From Rhodococcus phenolicus (lineage in GTDB: Bacteria > Actinomycetota > Actinomycetes > Mycobacteriales > Mycobacteriaceae), in assembly GCF_001646785.1 (NCBI RefSeq), contig NZ_LRRH01000232.1:1-49564 (forward strand): a stretch of DNA of 49,564 bases, read 5' to 3'. Position numbers and translations under genes: made by a program. Below are positions 9,316 to 16,733 of this stretch, piece by piece. Within the stretch, counting starts at the first letter, position 1. Every line of letters starts with the position of its first letter. Below the pieces are notes generated by a model that did no database searches, was not told the DNA's origin, and saw only the letters and a list, made by a program, of their open reading frames with translations.

Positions 9316-9380
9316 GGGATGCCGTGAGCTGAAAGTCTGCTGCGAACCGGTCCTCGGTCGGTGCCCGGCGCGCGGGTTAC

Positions 9381-9436
9381 GTGGTGCCCCCGCTGATCGA
9401 CGCCGCGATGCTGTACGTGATCAACGCCTGGCCCGG
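9381..9436 (+). other. Possible remnant of a small membrane-protein gene
   Basis: A short stretch reads VPPLIDAAMLYVINAWPG, which resembles the start of small membrane proteins found near flavodoxin-type genes. No coherent continuation is seen in any plus frame, and the 54-residue minus-strand gene begins its 3' end right here. It may be a leftover of the same decay that affected the flavodoxin gene. This is a weak call. Confidence 0.2.
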
Positions 9437-9601
9437 TCAGTCGGGCGCGTCGTCCCCGGTATCGACGGGTTCGACGTCCTCCCGGTCGGAACGGCTGCCC
9501 GGGACGTCGCGCTCGTCGCGTTCCCGTTCGACCTTGCGCTCCAGATCGTCGACGATGTCGCGGACTTCATGGCCCGGACCGGTGTCGTCCGCTCGCGTCA
9601 C
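9437..9601 (-). CDS. Small charged hypothetical protein (54 residues)
   Basis: A GTG at 9601 is preceded by a strong AGGAGG ribosome binding site about 8 bases upstream. The protein is very hydrophilic and acidic/basic mixed, with a likely helix HEVRDIVDDLERKVERERDE and an acidic tail ending DTGDDAPD. It has no membrane segment or known domain. It lies 64 bases downstream of the Nudix-regulator gene on the same strand and could be read from the same transcript. The function is unknown. Confidence 0.5.
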   Translation of the reverse strand: MTRADDTGPGHEVRDIVDDLERKVERERDERDVPGSRSDREDVEPVDTGDDAPD

Positions 9602-9665
9602 GGTGCTGCCCTCCTCGGATCGGCCTCGCATCGGCCGTCGGGGGAATACCCTGCGGAAGGCTCGG

Positions 9666-10352
9666 TCAAACCCGGCCGGTGAGCAGGACCGCGGCCTGAG
9701 CCGGGAGCACTGCGGCGCCCCGGCGGCGGAAAAGTTCCGCGGGCCGTCCCTGGCCGGGATGGGACAGGCGACCGGTGGTGTCGAGTGCATCGACGACGTG
9801 CCGGCGGAACGAGTCCTTCTGCAGTGACCGATCGAAGACCACCTCGTAGAGCCGGCGCAGATCGAGCACGGTGAACTCGTCGCCGAGCAGGCGGTCCGGG
9901 TCGGCCTGCGCCGCGTAACGTGCGCGCAGGTCGTCGACGGCCAGCCGCACCATGTCCGCGTGATCGAAAGCGAGTTCGTCGTCGACCACCCCACTGTCGA
10001 CGGCGGGCAGTGTCGCGTCGGGAGGTAGTTCGGTGACGGGTACTGCAGCGGTGTGCGCCATCGAGATCACCCAGCCGCGTTCGTCCCGGCCGGGGTCGTC
10101 GAACATGCGTAGCTGGCGGAACTTCAGGCCGGTGATGCGGGCCTTGTCCCGGAGGGCGCGCTCGGCGGCGTCGGCCAGGCGCTCGCCGCGATGGAGGAAT
10201 GTTCCGGGGAGTGCGCGACCGCCGAGGCGATGGTCGACGACCAGTACCCGGAGTTCGCCGTCGAGGTAGGTCAGCACCGCGACGTCGACGGCCACGGAGG
10301 GGCGGTCGTAGGCGGTGAAGGCTCTGTCCGGGTGGTCCTGCCGTTCACTCAC
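9666..10352 (-). CDS. NrtR-type transcriptional regulator (degenerate Nudix domain + winged helix)
   Basis: This 228-residue protein has an N-terminal Nudix fold and a C-terminal winged helix (FTVLDLRRLYEVVFDRSLQK, then FRRHVVDAL and GRPAELFRRR). That is the NrtR layout; NrtR proteins sense ADP-ribose-type ligands and control NAD metabolism genes. The Nudix box reads PGTFLHRGERLADAAERALR and then DKARITGL, so the catalytic REUxEE glutamates are missing, as expected for a sensor rather than a hydrolase. The GTG start at 10352 has no ribosome binding site and lies only 10 bases from the operator-like repeats, which suggests a leaderless transcript and autoregulation. It is divergent from the ADP-ribosylglycohydrolase/macro fusion gene, its likely target. 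Confidence 0.85.
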   Translation of the reverse strand: MSERQDHPDRAFTAYDRPSVAVDVAVLTYLDGELRVLVVDHRLGGRALPGTFLHRGERLADAAERALRDKARITGLKFRQLRMFDDPGRDERGWVISMAHTAAVPVTELPPDATLPAVDSGVVDDELAFDHADMVRLAVDDLRARYAAQADPDRLLGDEFTVLDLRRLYEVVFDRSLQKDSFRRHVVDALDTTGRLSHPGQGRPAELFRRRGAAVLPAQAAVLLTGRV

Positions 10353-10361
10353 GTTTGCATG

Positions 10362-10402
10362 TTAGCGCAACTCTGATCTATATTTAGCGCAACATTGATC
10401 TA
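10362..10402. promoter_or_regulatory. Tandem operator-like repeats in the NrtR/ADP-ribosylglycohydrolase divergent promoter
   Basis: TTAGCGCAACTCTGATCTA (10362-10380) and TTAGCGCAACATTGATCTA (10384-10402) are two 19-base direct repeats differing at two positions, with a period of 22 bases (about two helical turns). The second copy extended to 22 bases is a quasi-palindrome (TTTAG...CTAAA, 8 of 11 pairs). They fill the space between the two divergent genes, so both promoters must overlap them. Binding by the NrtR-type protein is inferred from position. Confidence 0.7.
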
Positions 10403-10416
10403 AAGGGAGGTTCGTG

Positions 10417-11886
10417 ATGAAGGTGACTGCGCCGCAGATGGACCGCGCTGCCGGGGTGATGCTCGGAACCGCCGTGGGCGACGCCCTGGGGGCGGGGTAC
10501 GAATTCACCTATCCGACTGCCGCCACGAGGATCGACATGATCGGCGGTGGCACGTTCGCGTGGGAGCCGGGGGAGTGGACCGACGACACCGCGATGGCCG
10601 TCGCGATCGCCGAAGTCGCCGCGACCGGAGCCGACATCGGGCGCGGACGTGGACTCGACGCGGTCGCGGCGCAGTTCGTCCGCTGGTACGACTCGAATCC
10701 GAAGGACATCGGCAACCAGACGAGCAGTGTCCTGCGCCGCCGTGCCGGCAGCGCGGCGGCCATGCAGGCGCACGCCCGGGCGCTCACCGGCCGCAAGGCG
10801 GGCAACGGATCGCTGATGCGGACCGCTCCTGTCGCGCTCGCGTACCTCGACGACCGGGCCGGGTGTCTCGACGCCGCAGCGCGGATCAGTGCCCTCACCC
10901 ACGACGACCCGACGGCGGAACAGGCGTGCAGTCTGTGGTCCCACGCGATCCGGCACGCCGTGCTGCACGGCACGTTCGACGGCGTGCGCGGCTACCTGGA
11001 GATCGCATCGCCCGAGGTGGCCGACTTCTGGCGGCCGCTGCTCGACGCGGCCGAACGGGGCACGCCCGCGGATTTCGCGCGGAACGGCTGGGTCGTCCAC
11101 GCCCTGCAGACCGCATGGTGGGCGATCACGACCACCCCCGGTGCCGGTGAGGACCACCTGCGCGGGGCGCTCGAAGCCGCCGTGCGCGCCGGAGGCGACA
11201 CGGACACCACCGCGGCGATCGCGGGTGGCCTGCTCGGTGCCCGCTGGGGCGCGGCCGCCATCCCGCTCCGGTGGCGCCGCATGCTGCACGGGTGGCCCGG
11301 TCACGACGCCGGCGATCTGGTCCGGCTCGCGGTGGACACCGTGCGCGGCGGTGCCGAGCCCGATCGCACACGACGGAGAACGCGGATCACCGTGGTTCAC
11401 GGCGACATCACGACCCTGCGCGTCGACGCCGTCGTGAATTCGACCGACGTACATTTCAGCGGTGAGGGCGGGGTCGACCGGGCCCTCCACCGGGCCGGCG
11501 GTCCGGCTGTCCGCGCGGCGTGCGACACGCTGCGCGCGACCACCCTGCCGGACGGGCTGACCGTGGGTGCAGCGGTGGCCACCACCGCCGGCGACCTCCC
11601 GGCGACGTGGATCGTCCACACCGTCGGTCCCCGTTATTCGCGCTCCGAGGACCGCGCGGCGCAGTTGCGTGCGGCGTACACCCGGAGCCTGAGGGCGGCC
11701 GAGGCGCTCGGCGCGCGCACGGTGGCGTTTCCCCTCATCGCCGGCGGCGCGGGGGGATGGCCGGCCGCCGACGCGATGCGGCACGCCGTCGCCGCGCTCA
11801 CCGGGGCGGACGCCGACGTCGAGGAGGTGGTGCTCGTGACACCGGACCCGCGTGCGGCCGAGTCGATGCGGCGCGCTCTGGGGTAG
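10417..11886 (+). CDS. ADP-ribosylglycohydrolase fused to a macro domain
   Basis: This 489-residue protein should remove ADP-ribose from modified targets and bind or hydrolyse ADP-ribose derivatives. The DraG/ARH domain spans about residues 1-310: GTAVGDALGAGYEF at the start, WTDDT at 54-58, GNGSLMRTAP, and GGDTDT at about 259-264. The DDT and DTDT aspartates are the usual two-magnesium ligands. The macro domain spans about 324-489, opening VVHGDITTLRVDAVVNS and continuing GGVDRALHRAGGP, with IAGGAGGWPAADA in the phosphate loop region. The usual NAAN motif reads NSTD (341-344). The ATG at 10417 follows a GGGAGG site by 6 bases; a GTG at 10414 is the alternative. Control by the adjacent NrtR-type protein is likely. 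Confidence 0.92.
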   Translation: MKVTAPQMDRAAGVMLGTAVGDALGAGYEFTYPTAATRIDMIGGGTFAWEPGEWTDDTAMAVAIAEVAATGADIGRGRGLDAVAAQFVRWYDSNPKDIGNQTSSVLRRRAGSAAAMQAHARALTGRKAGNGSLMRTAPVALAYLDDRAGCLDAAARISALTHDDPTAEQACSLWSHAIRHAVLHGTFDGVRGYLEIASPEVADFWRPLLDAAERGTPADFARNGWVVHALQTAWWAITTTPGAGEDHLRGALEAAVRAGGDTDTTAAIAGGLLGARWGAAAIPLRWRRMLHGWPGHDAGDLVRLAVDTVRGGAEPDRTRRRTRITVVHGDITTLRVDAVVNSTDVHFSGEGGVDRALHRAGGPAVRAACDTLRATTLPDGLTVGAAVATTAGDLPATWIVHTVGPRYSRSEDRAAQLRAAYTRSLRAAEALGARTVAFPLIAGGAGGWPAADAMRHAVAALTGADADVEEVVLVTPDPRAAESMRRALG

Positions 11887-12083
11887 GAGCGGGGGAGGCT
11901 ACCCGGGCGTGGGGGCTCCCGCCGGGGCTGCGCACCGAATGTGCGCGCAATCACATTTAATCGAATTGTGTCCGATCTTCCGCAAATGTCTCCGAATTGC
12001 AGAGAGAGCCGGAGCGCGGTAACAATTGATGCGGCGCACGACCCCGCGTCACCGGTACACAAGATCAAAACTAGGAGTTCACC

Positions 12084-12176
12084 GTGCTCGATCTCGCCAC
12101 GCTGGCCGACATCTTCAGCAACGCTGCCGACCTGTTCGGCGCGCTCGACTTCTTCTCGGGCCTGAGCAGCCAGTAG
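12084..12176 (+). CDS. 30-residue acidic amphipathic peptide (possible mycomembrane or secreted microprotein)
   Basis: GTG at 12084 follows an AGGAG site by 6 bases, and the 31-codon frame ends in TAG just before a strong terminator. The peptide starts VLDLATLADIF and ends DFFSGLSSQ. It has four aspartates (3, 9, 16, 22), no lysine or arginine, and net charge near -4. Residues 4, 7, 11, 14, 18 and 21 (L, L, F, A, F, L) form a perfect 3-4 hydrophobic stripe, reinforced by I10, L17 and F24, so one amphipathic helix is expected. Size, acidity and lack of a signal peptide recall corynebacterial PorA and PorH channel peptides. That is an analogy, not a demonstrated homology. The relatively AT-rich 11940-12080 leader probably holds the promoter. 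Confidence 0.65.
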   Translation: MLDLATLADIFSNAADLFGALDFFSGLSSQ

Positions 12177-12186
12177 GCTCTCCAAG

Positions 12187-12229
12187 AAAGGGACCTGCGG
12201 GAACGTACCCGCAGGTCCTTTTCCTTTTT
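12187..12229 (+). terminator. Strong intrinsic terminator after the 30-residue peptide gene
   Basis: GGACCTGCGGG (12191-12201) pairs perfectly with CCCGCAGGTCC (12208-12218) around a 6-base loop. The flanking AAAG/TTT can extend it, and a TTTTCCTTTTT tract follows. It begins about 10 bases after the peptide stop codon, supporting a short monocistronic, probably abundant transcript. Confidence 0.9.
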
Positions 12230-12435
12230 CTGCTATTCGGGACTGTCCTGCGGATATCGGGCGAAACGCGCTTTCTTCCTCATGTCGAAATATGCGCTGC
12301 GGGTGCATTTTCAGGCGGGAAAGCAATTGCGATCTTCGGTGGAGATCGGTAATGATCATCCGTAACCGGAAATCGATCTTTCCGTGACCCGCAGCGTGGC
12401 CGGAGGTCGTCACCAGAAAATCGCAGGGCGGCAGC

Positions 12436-12474
12436 GAAAAACGAGGCCGGGCGCTCCGAAGAGCGCCCGGCCTC
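12436..12474 (-). terminator. Intrinsic terminator of the zinc peptidase gene
   Basis: A perfect 14-base stem, GAGGCCGGGCGCTC with its complement, spans 12443-12474 around a 4-base loop. On the minus strand it is followed by GTTTTT. It lies 27 bases after the stop of the YpfJ-type peptidase gene. Confidence 0.9.
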
Positions 12475-12501
12475 CTGGTGGATGAACAGTGGCAGACAGG
12501 A

Positions 12502-13413
12502 TCAGCGAAGCGCCGCGGGGTTGTCGAGGTCCGGTGCCGTGTAGGTGTCGCACGCCGCCACCTGCCCGGTGCGATAGCCGGCGAGGAACCACTTCTGTCG
12601 CTGTTCCGACGACCCGTGGGTCCAGCCCTCCGGATTGACCCGGCCGGTCGCGGCGGCCTGGATGCGGTCGTCACCGACCGCCGACGCTGCGGACAGCGCG
12701 TCACGAACATCGGTGTCCGAGAGCGGCACGAGGAACGGCTGGCCGGTCTCCGGATCGACCATCTCGTCCGCGTGGTGCGCCCACACACCGGCATAGCAGT
12801 CGGCCTGCAATTCGGTGCGCACCGCGCCGGACTCCGGACCGCGCGGGTCGGCCTGCGCGCGGCCGATGTCCCCGAGCTGCGTCTGCAGGTGATGGCCGAA
12901 CTCGTGGGCGACGACGTACTCCTGCGCCAGCGGGCCGCCGCTGGAGCCGAATCGGGTCACGAGTTCCTGGAAGAAGCTCGTGTCGAAGTACGCGGTCTGG
13001 TCGGCGGGACAGTAGAACGGGCCGACATCGCTGGTCGCATTGCCGCAGCCGGTCGCGACGGAACCCGAGAACAACTGCACCTCGGGCCGCACGTAGGGGA
13101 CTCCGGTCTGCTGTGCCAACTGCTGCTCCCACACCAGATCGAGGCTGCCGACGGTGTACTCGACCCGGCAGTTCACATCAGAGTTGGCATCCGTGCCGGT
13201 CCGGCAGTCCTCCGAACCGGCGGCACCGGCGGGGTCGTTCCCGTCGACCGGGCCGGTCCCGAGCAGCGACCCCGGATCGCCGCCGAACAGCAGCGCGAGG
13301 ATCAGCACGATGATGCCGCCCACGCCGCCGCCGACCGCGATCCTGCCGCCGCGACCACCGCCGCCCCGGCGGACCCGGCCCGCCTCGATCCGTGCCCCGT
13401 CGTTGAACGTCAT
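12502..13413 (-). CDS. ypfJ: Neutral zinc metallopeptidase, YpfJ/KPN_02809 family
   Basis: This 303-residue protein has a short Gly/Arg-rich cytoplasmic N-terminus, then one membrane segment near residues 30-50 (GGVGGIIVLILALLFGG), and an external peptidase domain. The zinc-binding HExxH is present as VAHEFGHHLQTQLG. Family features FYCPADQTAYFDTSFFQEL and LQADCYAGVWAHHA are also present, the latter supplying the third ligand region. The start at 13413 (MTFNDGARIEAGRVRRGGG) fits the family better than an ATG 12 codons upstream. It is divergent from aspS with 141 bases between the starts. The physiological substrate of this family is unknown. Confidence 0.9.
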   Translation of the reverse strand: MTFNDGARIEAGRVRRGGGGRGGRIAVGGGVGGIIVLILALLFGGDPGSLLGTGPVDGNDPAGAAGSEDCRTGTDANSDVNCRVEYTVGSLDLVWEQQLAQQTGVPYVRPEVQLFSGSVATGCGNATSDVGPFYCPADQTAYFDTSFFQELVTRFGSSGGPLAQEYVVAHEFGHHLQTQLGDIGRAQADPRGPESGAVRTELQADCYAGVWAHHADEMVDPETGQPFLVPLSDTDVRDALSAASAVGDDRIQAAATGRVNPEGWTHGSSEQRQKWFLAGYRTGQVAACDTYTAPDLDNPAALR

Positions 13414-13554
13414 CGCATCGCTTTCTTGTTGCAGGTGATTCGGCTGCACAAGCTTGGCATGCGCAATCGGGTACGGGTGTCCTCGTCACATCCGTGTCTT
13501 TCGTAGGATTACAGCCGACGAAGAACCTCGTTGGATCGTTTCGAAAGGAATTCC

Positions 13555-15348
13555 GTGCTGCGCACCCATCTCGCCGGCTCGTTGCGAGCCGAGCACGCCG
13601 AGCAGTCCGTCACCCTCACCGGTTGGGTGGCCCGGCGCCGCGACCACGGCGGGGTGATCTTCATCGACCTGCGCGACGCATCCGGTGTCGCCCAGGTCGT
13701 GTTCCGCAATGCCGCGGTCCTCGAGCAGGCCCACCGCTTGCGCGCGGAGTTCTGTGTCAAGGTCACCGGTGTCGTCGAGGTGCGCCCGGACGGCAACCAG
13801 AACTTCGACATTCCGACCGGCGCGATCGAGGTCGACGCGACTTCCCTCGAGGTCCTCAACGAGGCGGCGCCGCTGCCGTTCCAGCTCGACGACCAGGCCG
13901 GTGAGGAAGCACGTCTGAAGTACCGCTACCTCGATCTGCGCCGCGAGGCACCGGGCAAGGCCATCCGCCTGCGCAGCAAGGTCAACGCGGCGGCCCGCGC
14001 GGTACTCGCGCACCACTCGTTCGTCGAGGTCGAGACGCCCACGCTGACCCGGTCCACGCCCGAGGGGGCCCGCGACTTCGTCGTGCCGGCGCGCCTGCAG
14101 CCCGGCAACTTCTACGCGTTGCCGCAGAGCCCGCAGCTGTTCAAGCAGCTGCTCATGGTCGGTGGTATCGAGCGGTACTACCAGATCGCCCGCTGCTACC
14201 GCGACGAGGATTTCCGCGCCGACCGTCAGCCCGAGTTCACTCAGCTCGACATCGAGATGTCCTTCGTGACCCAGGAGGACGTGATCCTGCTGGCCGAGGA
14301 GATCCTGCACGCGCTGTGGCGCCTCGTGGACTTCGAACTCGAGACCCCGATCCCGCGCATGACCTACGCCGAGGCGATGCGCCGGTTCGGCTCCGACAAG
14401 CCGGACCTGCGGTTCGACATCGAACTCGTCGAATGCAAGGACTTCTTCAAGGACACCACCTTCCGGGTGTTCCAGGCCGAGTACGTCGGGGCCGTCGTCA
14501 TGCCGGGCGGTGCGAGCCAGCCCCGCCGCCAACTCGACGCCTGGCAGGAATGGGCCAAGCAGCGCGGAGCGAAGGGTCTGGCCTACGTCCTGGTGGGCGA
14601 GGACGGTGAACTGTCCGGCCCGGTCGCGAAGAACCTCACCGACACCGAGCGTGCCGGACTGTGCGACCACGTCGGGGCGAAGCCCGGCGACTGCATCTTC
14701 TTCGCAGCGGGGGCCACCAAGCCCATGCGTGCGCTGCTGGGTGCCGCACGCGGCGAGATCGCCCGCAAGCTCGATCTGATCGATCCCAAGGCGTGGGCGT
14801 TCGTGTGGATCGTCGACGCGCCGCTCTTCGAGCCCGCCGCCGACGCGACCGCGTCCGGCGACGTCGCCCTCGGCTCGTCCGCGTGGACCGCGGTGCACCA
14901 CGCGTTCACCTCGCCCAAGCCCGAGTTCCTCGACACCTTCGACACCGACCCCGGTACGGCTCTGGCCTACGCCTACGACATCGTCTGCAACGGCAACGAG
15001 ATCGGCGGCGGTTCGATCCGTATCCACCGGCCCGACGTGCAGGAACGCGTCTTCAAGGTCATGGGAATCTCGGAGGAGCAGGCGCAGGAACAGTTCGGCT
15101 TCCTGCTCGACGCGTTCAAGTACGGCGCCCCGCCGCACGGCGGCATCGCGTTCGGGTGGGACCGCATCACCGCGCTGCTCGCCGGGATGGAGTCGATCCG
15201 CGAGGTCATCGCGTTCCCGAAGTCCGGCGGTGGCGTCGACCCGCTGACCGACGCGCCCGCCCCGATCAGCGCGGCCCAGCGCAAGGAGTCCGGCATGGAC
15301 TTCAAGCCCGAGCCGAAGGAGGACGAGCCGAAGAAGGACGATCGGTAG
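13555..15348 (+). CDS. aspS: Aspartyl-tRNA synthetase
   Basis: This 597-residue class IIb synthetase charges tRNA-Asp, and in many actinobacteria also tRNA-Asn. It opens [11 protein letters not shown] followed by the OB-fold anticodon-binding domain ([20 protein letters not shown]). Class II motif 2 is [20 protein letters not shown], motif 3 [15 protein letters not shown], and the bacterial GAD insert lies between. The C-terminus is Lys/Glu-rich ([12 protein letters not shown]). The GTG at 13555 has an AAAGGA site 5 bases upstream and is where homology starts. A strong hairpin follows the stop. Confidence 0.97.
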   Translation: MLRTHLAGSLRAEHAEQSVTLTGWVARRRDHGGVIFIDLRDASGVAQVVFRNAAVLEQAHRLRAEFCVKVTGVVEVRPDGNQNFDIPTGAIEVDATSLEVLNEAAPLPFQLDDQAGEEARLKYRYLDLRREAPGKAIRLRSKVNAAARAVLAHHSFVEVETPTLTRSTPEGARDFVVPARLQPGNFYALPQSPQLFKQLLMVGGIERYYQIARCYRDEDFRADRQPEFTQLDIEMSFVTQEDVILLAEEILHALWRLVDFELETPIPRMTYAEAMRRFGSDKPDLRFDIELVECKDFFKDTTFRVFQAEYVGAVVMPGGASQPRRQLDAWQEWAKQRGAKGLAYVLVGEDGELSGPVAKNLTDTERAGLCDHVGAKPGDCIFFAAGATKPMRALLGAARGEIARKLDLIDPKAWAFVWIVDAPLFEPAADATASGDVALGSSAWTAVHHAFTSPKPEFLDTFDTDPGTALAYAYDIVCNGNEIGGGSIRIHRPDVQERVFKVMGISEEQAQEQFGFLLDAFKYGAPPHGGIAFGWDRITALLAGMESIREVIAFPKSGGGVDPLTDAPAPISAAQRKESGMDFKPEPKEDEPKKDDR

Positions 15349-15355
15349 AACGGCC

Positions 15356-15405
15356 GATCCGTGGGGTGCCGCACACCGCGCCGGCACCCCACGGATCCGG
15401 GCGTT
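15356..15405 (+). terminator. Intrinsic terminator of aspS
   Basis: GATCCGTGGGGTGCC (15356-15370) pairs perfectly with GGCACCCCACGGATC (15383-15397), followed shortly by GCGTTTTCT. It lies just 7 bases after the aspS stop. Confidence 0.85.
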
Positions 15406-15537
15406 TTCTCCGGTCTCGGCGGCCGGTGCGCGCACCGCACGCCCGCGGCCGTTCCGTGTCCTCGCACCGAAGGTCCTAGCCGTTTCGAGACTTCTGCAGG
15501 ACCTGCGGGGGCCCGGCACCGGGTAGATTGTCAAGCG

Positions 15538-16707
15538 ATGACTGCAACATTGGCAGACCCCGTCTCAGAGGTTGTTCAGGCAGCCGAAAAACTGCTCACC
15601 CGCCGTACCGGCGCACCGGTGACGCTCGCCGACCCCGTGGATCTCGGGGGGAGCGGCATGTCCACCGTGCTCCGCGTGCGGGTCGCGGCCAACCCGTTCT
15701 CGCTTCCCCGGACGCTCGTGCTCAAGCAGCTTCCGCGGACCCGCGGTATCGGGCACGTGGACTTCCGTGGCGCCGAAACCGGCGAAGAGGTCGCGTTCCT
15801 GCGGGAGGCGGTGTCCTACCAGTTCGCGACCGCCCTCGCGAAGGACAACCGGCCGGGCGCCGAACTGCTCGCCTACGACTTCGAAACCCGTCTGCTCGTC
15901 CTCAGCGACCTCGGTGACGCGACTCCGCTCGCCTCGCTGCTGCGCAGCGGCGACGCCGACACGGTCGGCAACACGCTGATGGCTCTCGCCCAGGCGCTCG
16001 GCCGCATGCACGCCGCGACCGTCGGCCGCGAGGAGGACTTCGCGGCCCTGCTGCGTCGCGCCGACGTCGGCAATGCCGCCGATGTCATGGCCGAGCAGGC
16101 CGTGCAGGCCGTCCACGCGGTTCCCGAACTCCTCGCCCGCGATTTCGGGCTCACGGTGCCGCAGTCCGTCCTCGATCGCGCAGACCGGGCCGCCCGCCTG
16201 TTCACCGGTGGACGGTTCCGGGCGTTCAGCCCGTCGGATCTGTGCCCGGACAACATCGTCGTCGGCGACGACGGCGTGCAGTTCCTCGACTACGAGTGGG
16301 GCGGATTCCGGGACGCCACCCTCGACATCGCCTACGCCCTGACCTCCTTCCCCGCCTGCCTGTGCACCGCCCCGCTGACGCTGGATCGCGCCCGGGCGAT
16401 GGCGGATGCCTGGCGCGCCGAGGTCGTGGCGATGTGGCCTCAGCTGGCGTTCGACGAAGTCTTCGCCACGCGCCTGCTCGACGCGCAGCTCGCCTGCGTG
16501 TGGTTGAGCACCGAGTTGTACCTCCCCGAGGACCACGCACGCATCGCCTCGGTGCGGTCGCATCAGCTGTCCGTGCACCGGCTCGACGCGCTCGAGTCCC
16601 GGTGGTCGTTGCTCGCCGAGTTCGCCGCGGACACCGGCCACGACGACATCGCCGAACACGCCCGCGACGTGCTGGCGTGCATCCGGGGTCGCCGCGACGA
16701 CGCCTGA
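15538..16707 (+). CDS. Aminoglycoside-phosphotransferase-like kinase (APH family)
   Basis: This 389-residue protein has the APH/choline-kinase fold. N-terminal nucleotide-lobe strands include VLRVRVAANPF and TLVLKQLPR, with the likely ATP lysine. The catalytic loop reads SPSDLCPDNIVV and the metal-binding loop LDYEWGGFRDATLDIAYAL. The usual HxD before the loop is SPSD here, so the first histidine is replaced. Such proteins phosphorylate small molecules and the substrate is unknown; antibiotic resistance should not be assumed. The ATG at 15538 is close to a promoter-like GGGTAGATTGT and lacks a clear ribosome binding site, so the mRNA may be leaderless. Confidence 0.82.
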   Translation: MTATLADPVSEVVQAAEKLLTRRTGAPVTLADPVDLGGSGMSTVLRVRVAANPFSLPRTLVLKQLPRTRGIGHVDFRGAETGEEVAFLREAVSYQFATALAKDNRPGAELLAYDFETRLLVLSDLGDATPLASLLRSGDADTVGNTLMALAQALGRMHAATVGREEDFAALLRRADVGNAADVMAEQAVQAVHAVPELLARDFGLTVPQSVLDRADRAARLFTGGRFRAFSPSDLCPDNIVVGDDGVQFLDYEWGGFRDATLDIAYALTSFPACLCTAPLTLDRARAMADAWRAEVVAMWPQLAFDEVFATRLLDAQLACVWLSTELYLPEDHARIASVRSHQLSVHRLDALESRWSLLAEFAADTGHDDIAEHARDVLACIRGRRDDA

Positions 16708-16733
16708 GACAGGCCACGGCCGACGGCCCCGCG

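Noticed and set aside
12026-12352. A 108-codon plus frame overlapping the 30-codon peptide gene
   Set aside because: It runs through the terminator, has no ribosome binding site and reads as non-protein-like sequence; the 12084 frame fits the signals better.
15538-16707. Reading the phosphotransferase as an antibiotic-resistance gene
   Set aside because: The fold is shared with many metabolic kinases, the catalytic HxD is altered, and the neighbours are housekeeping genes.
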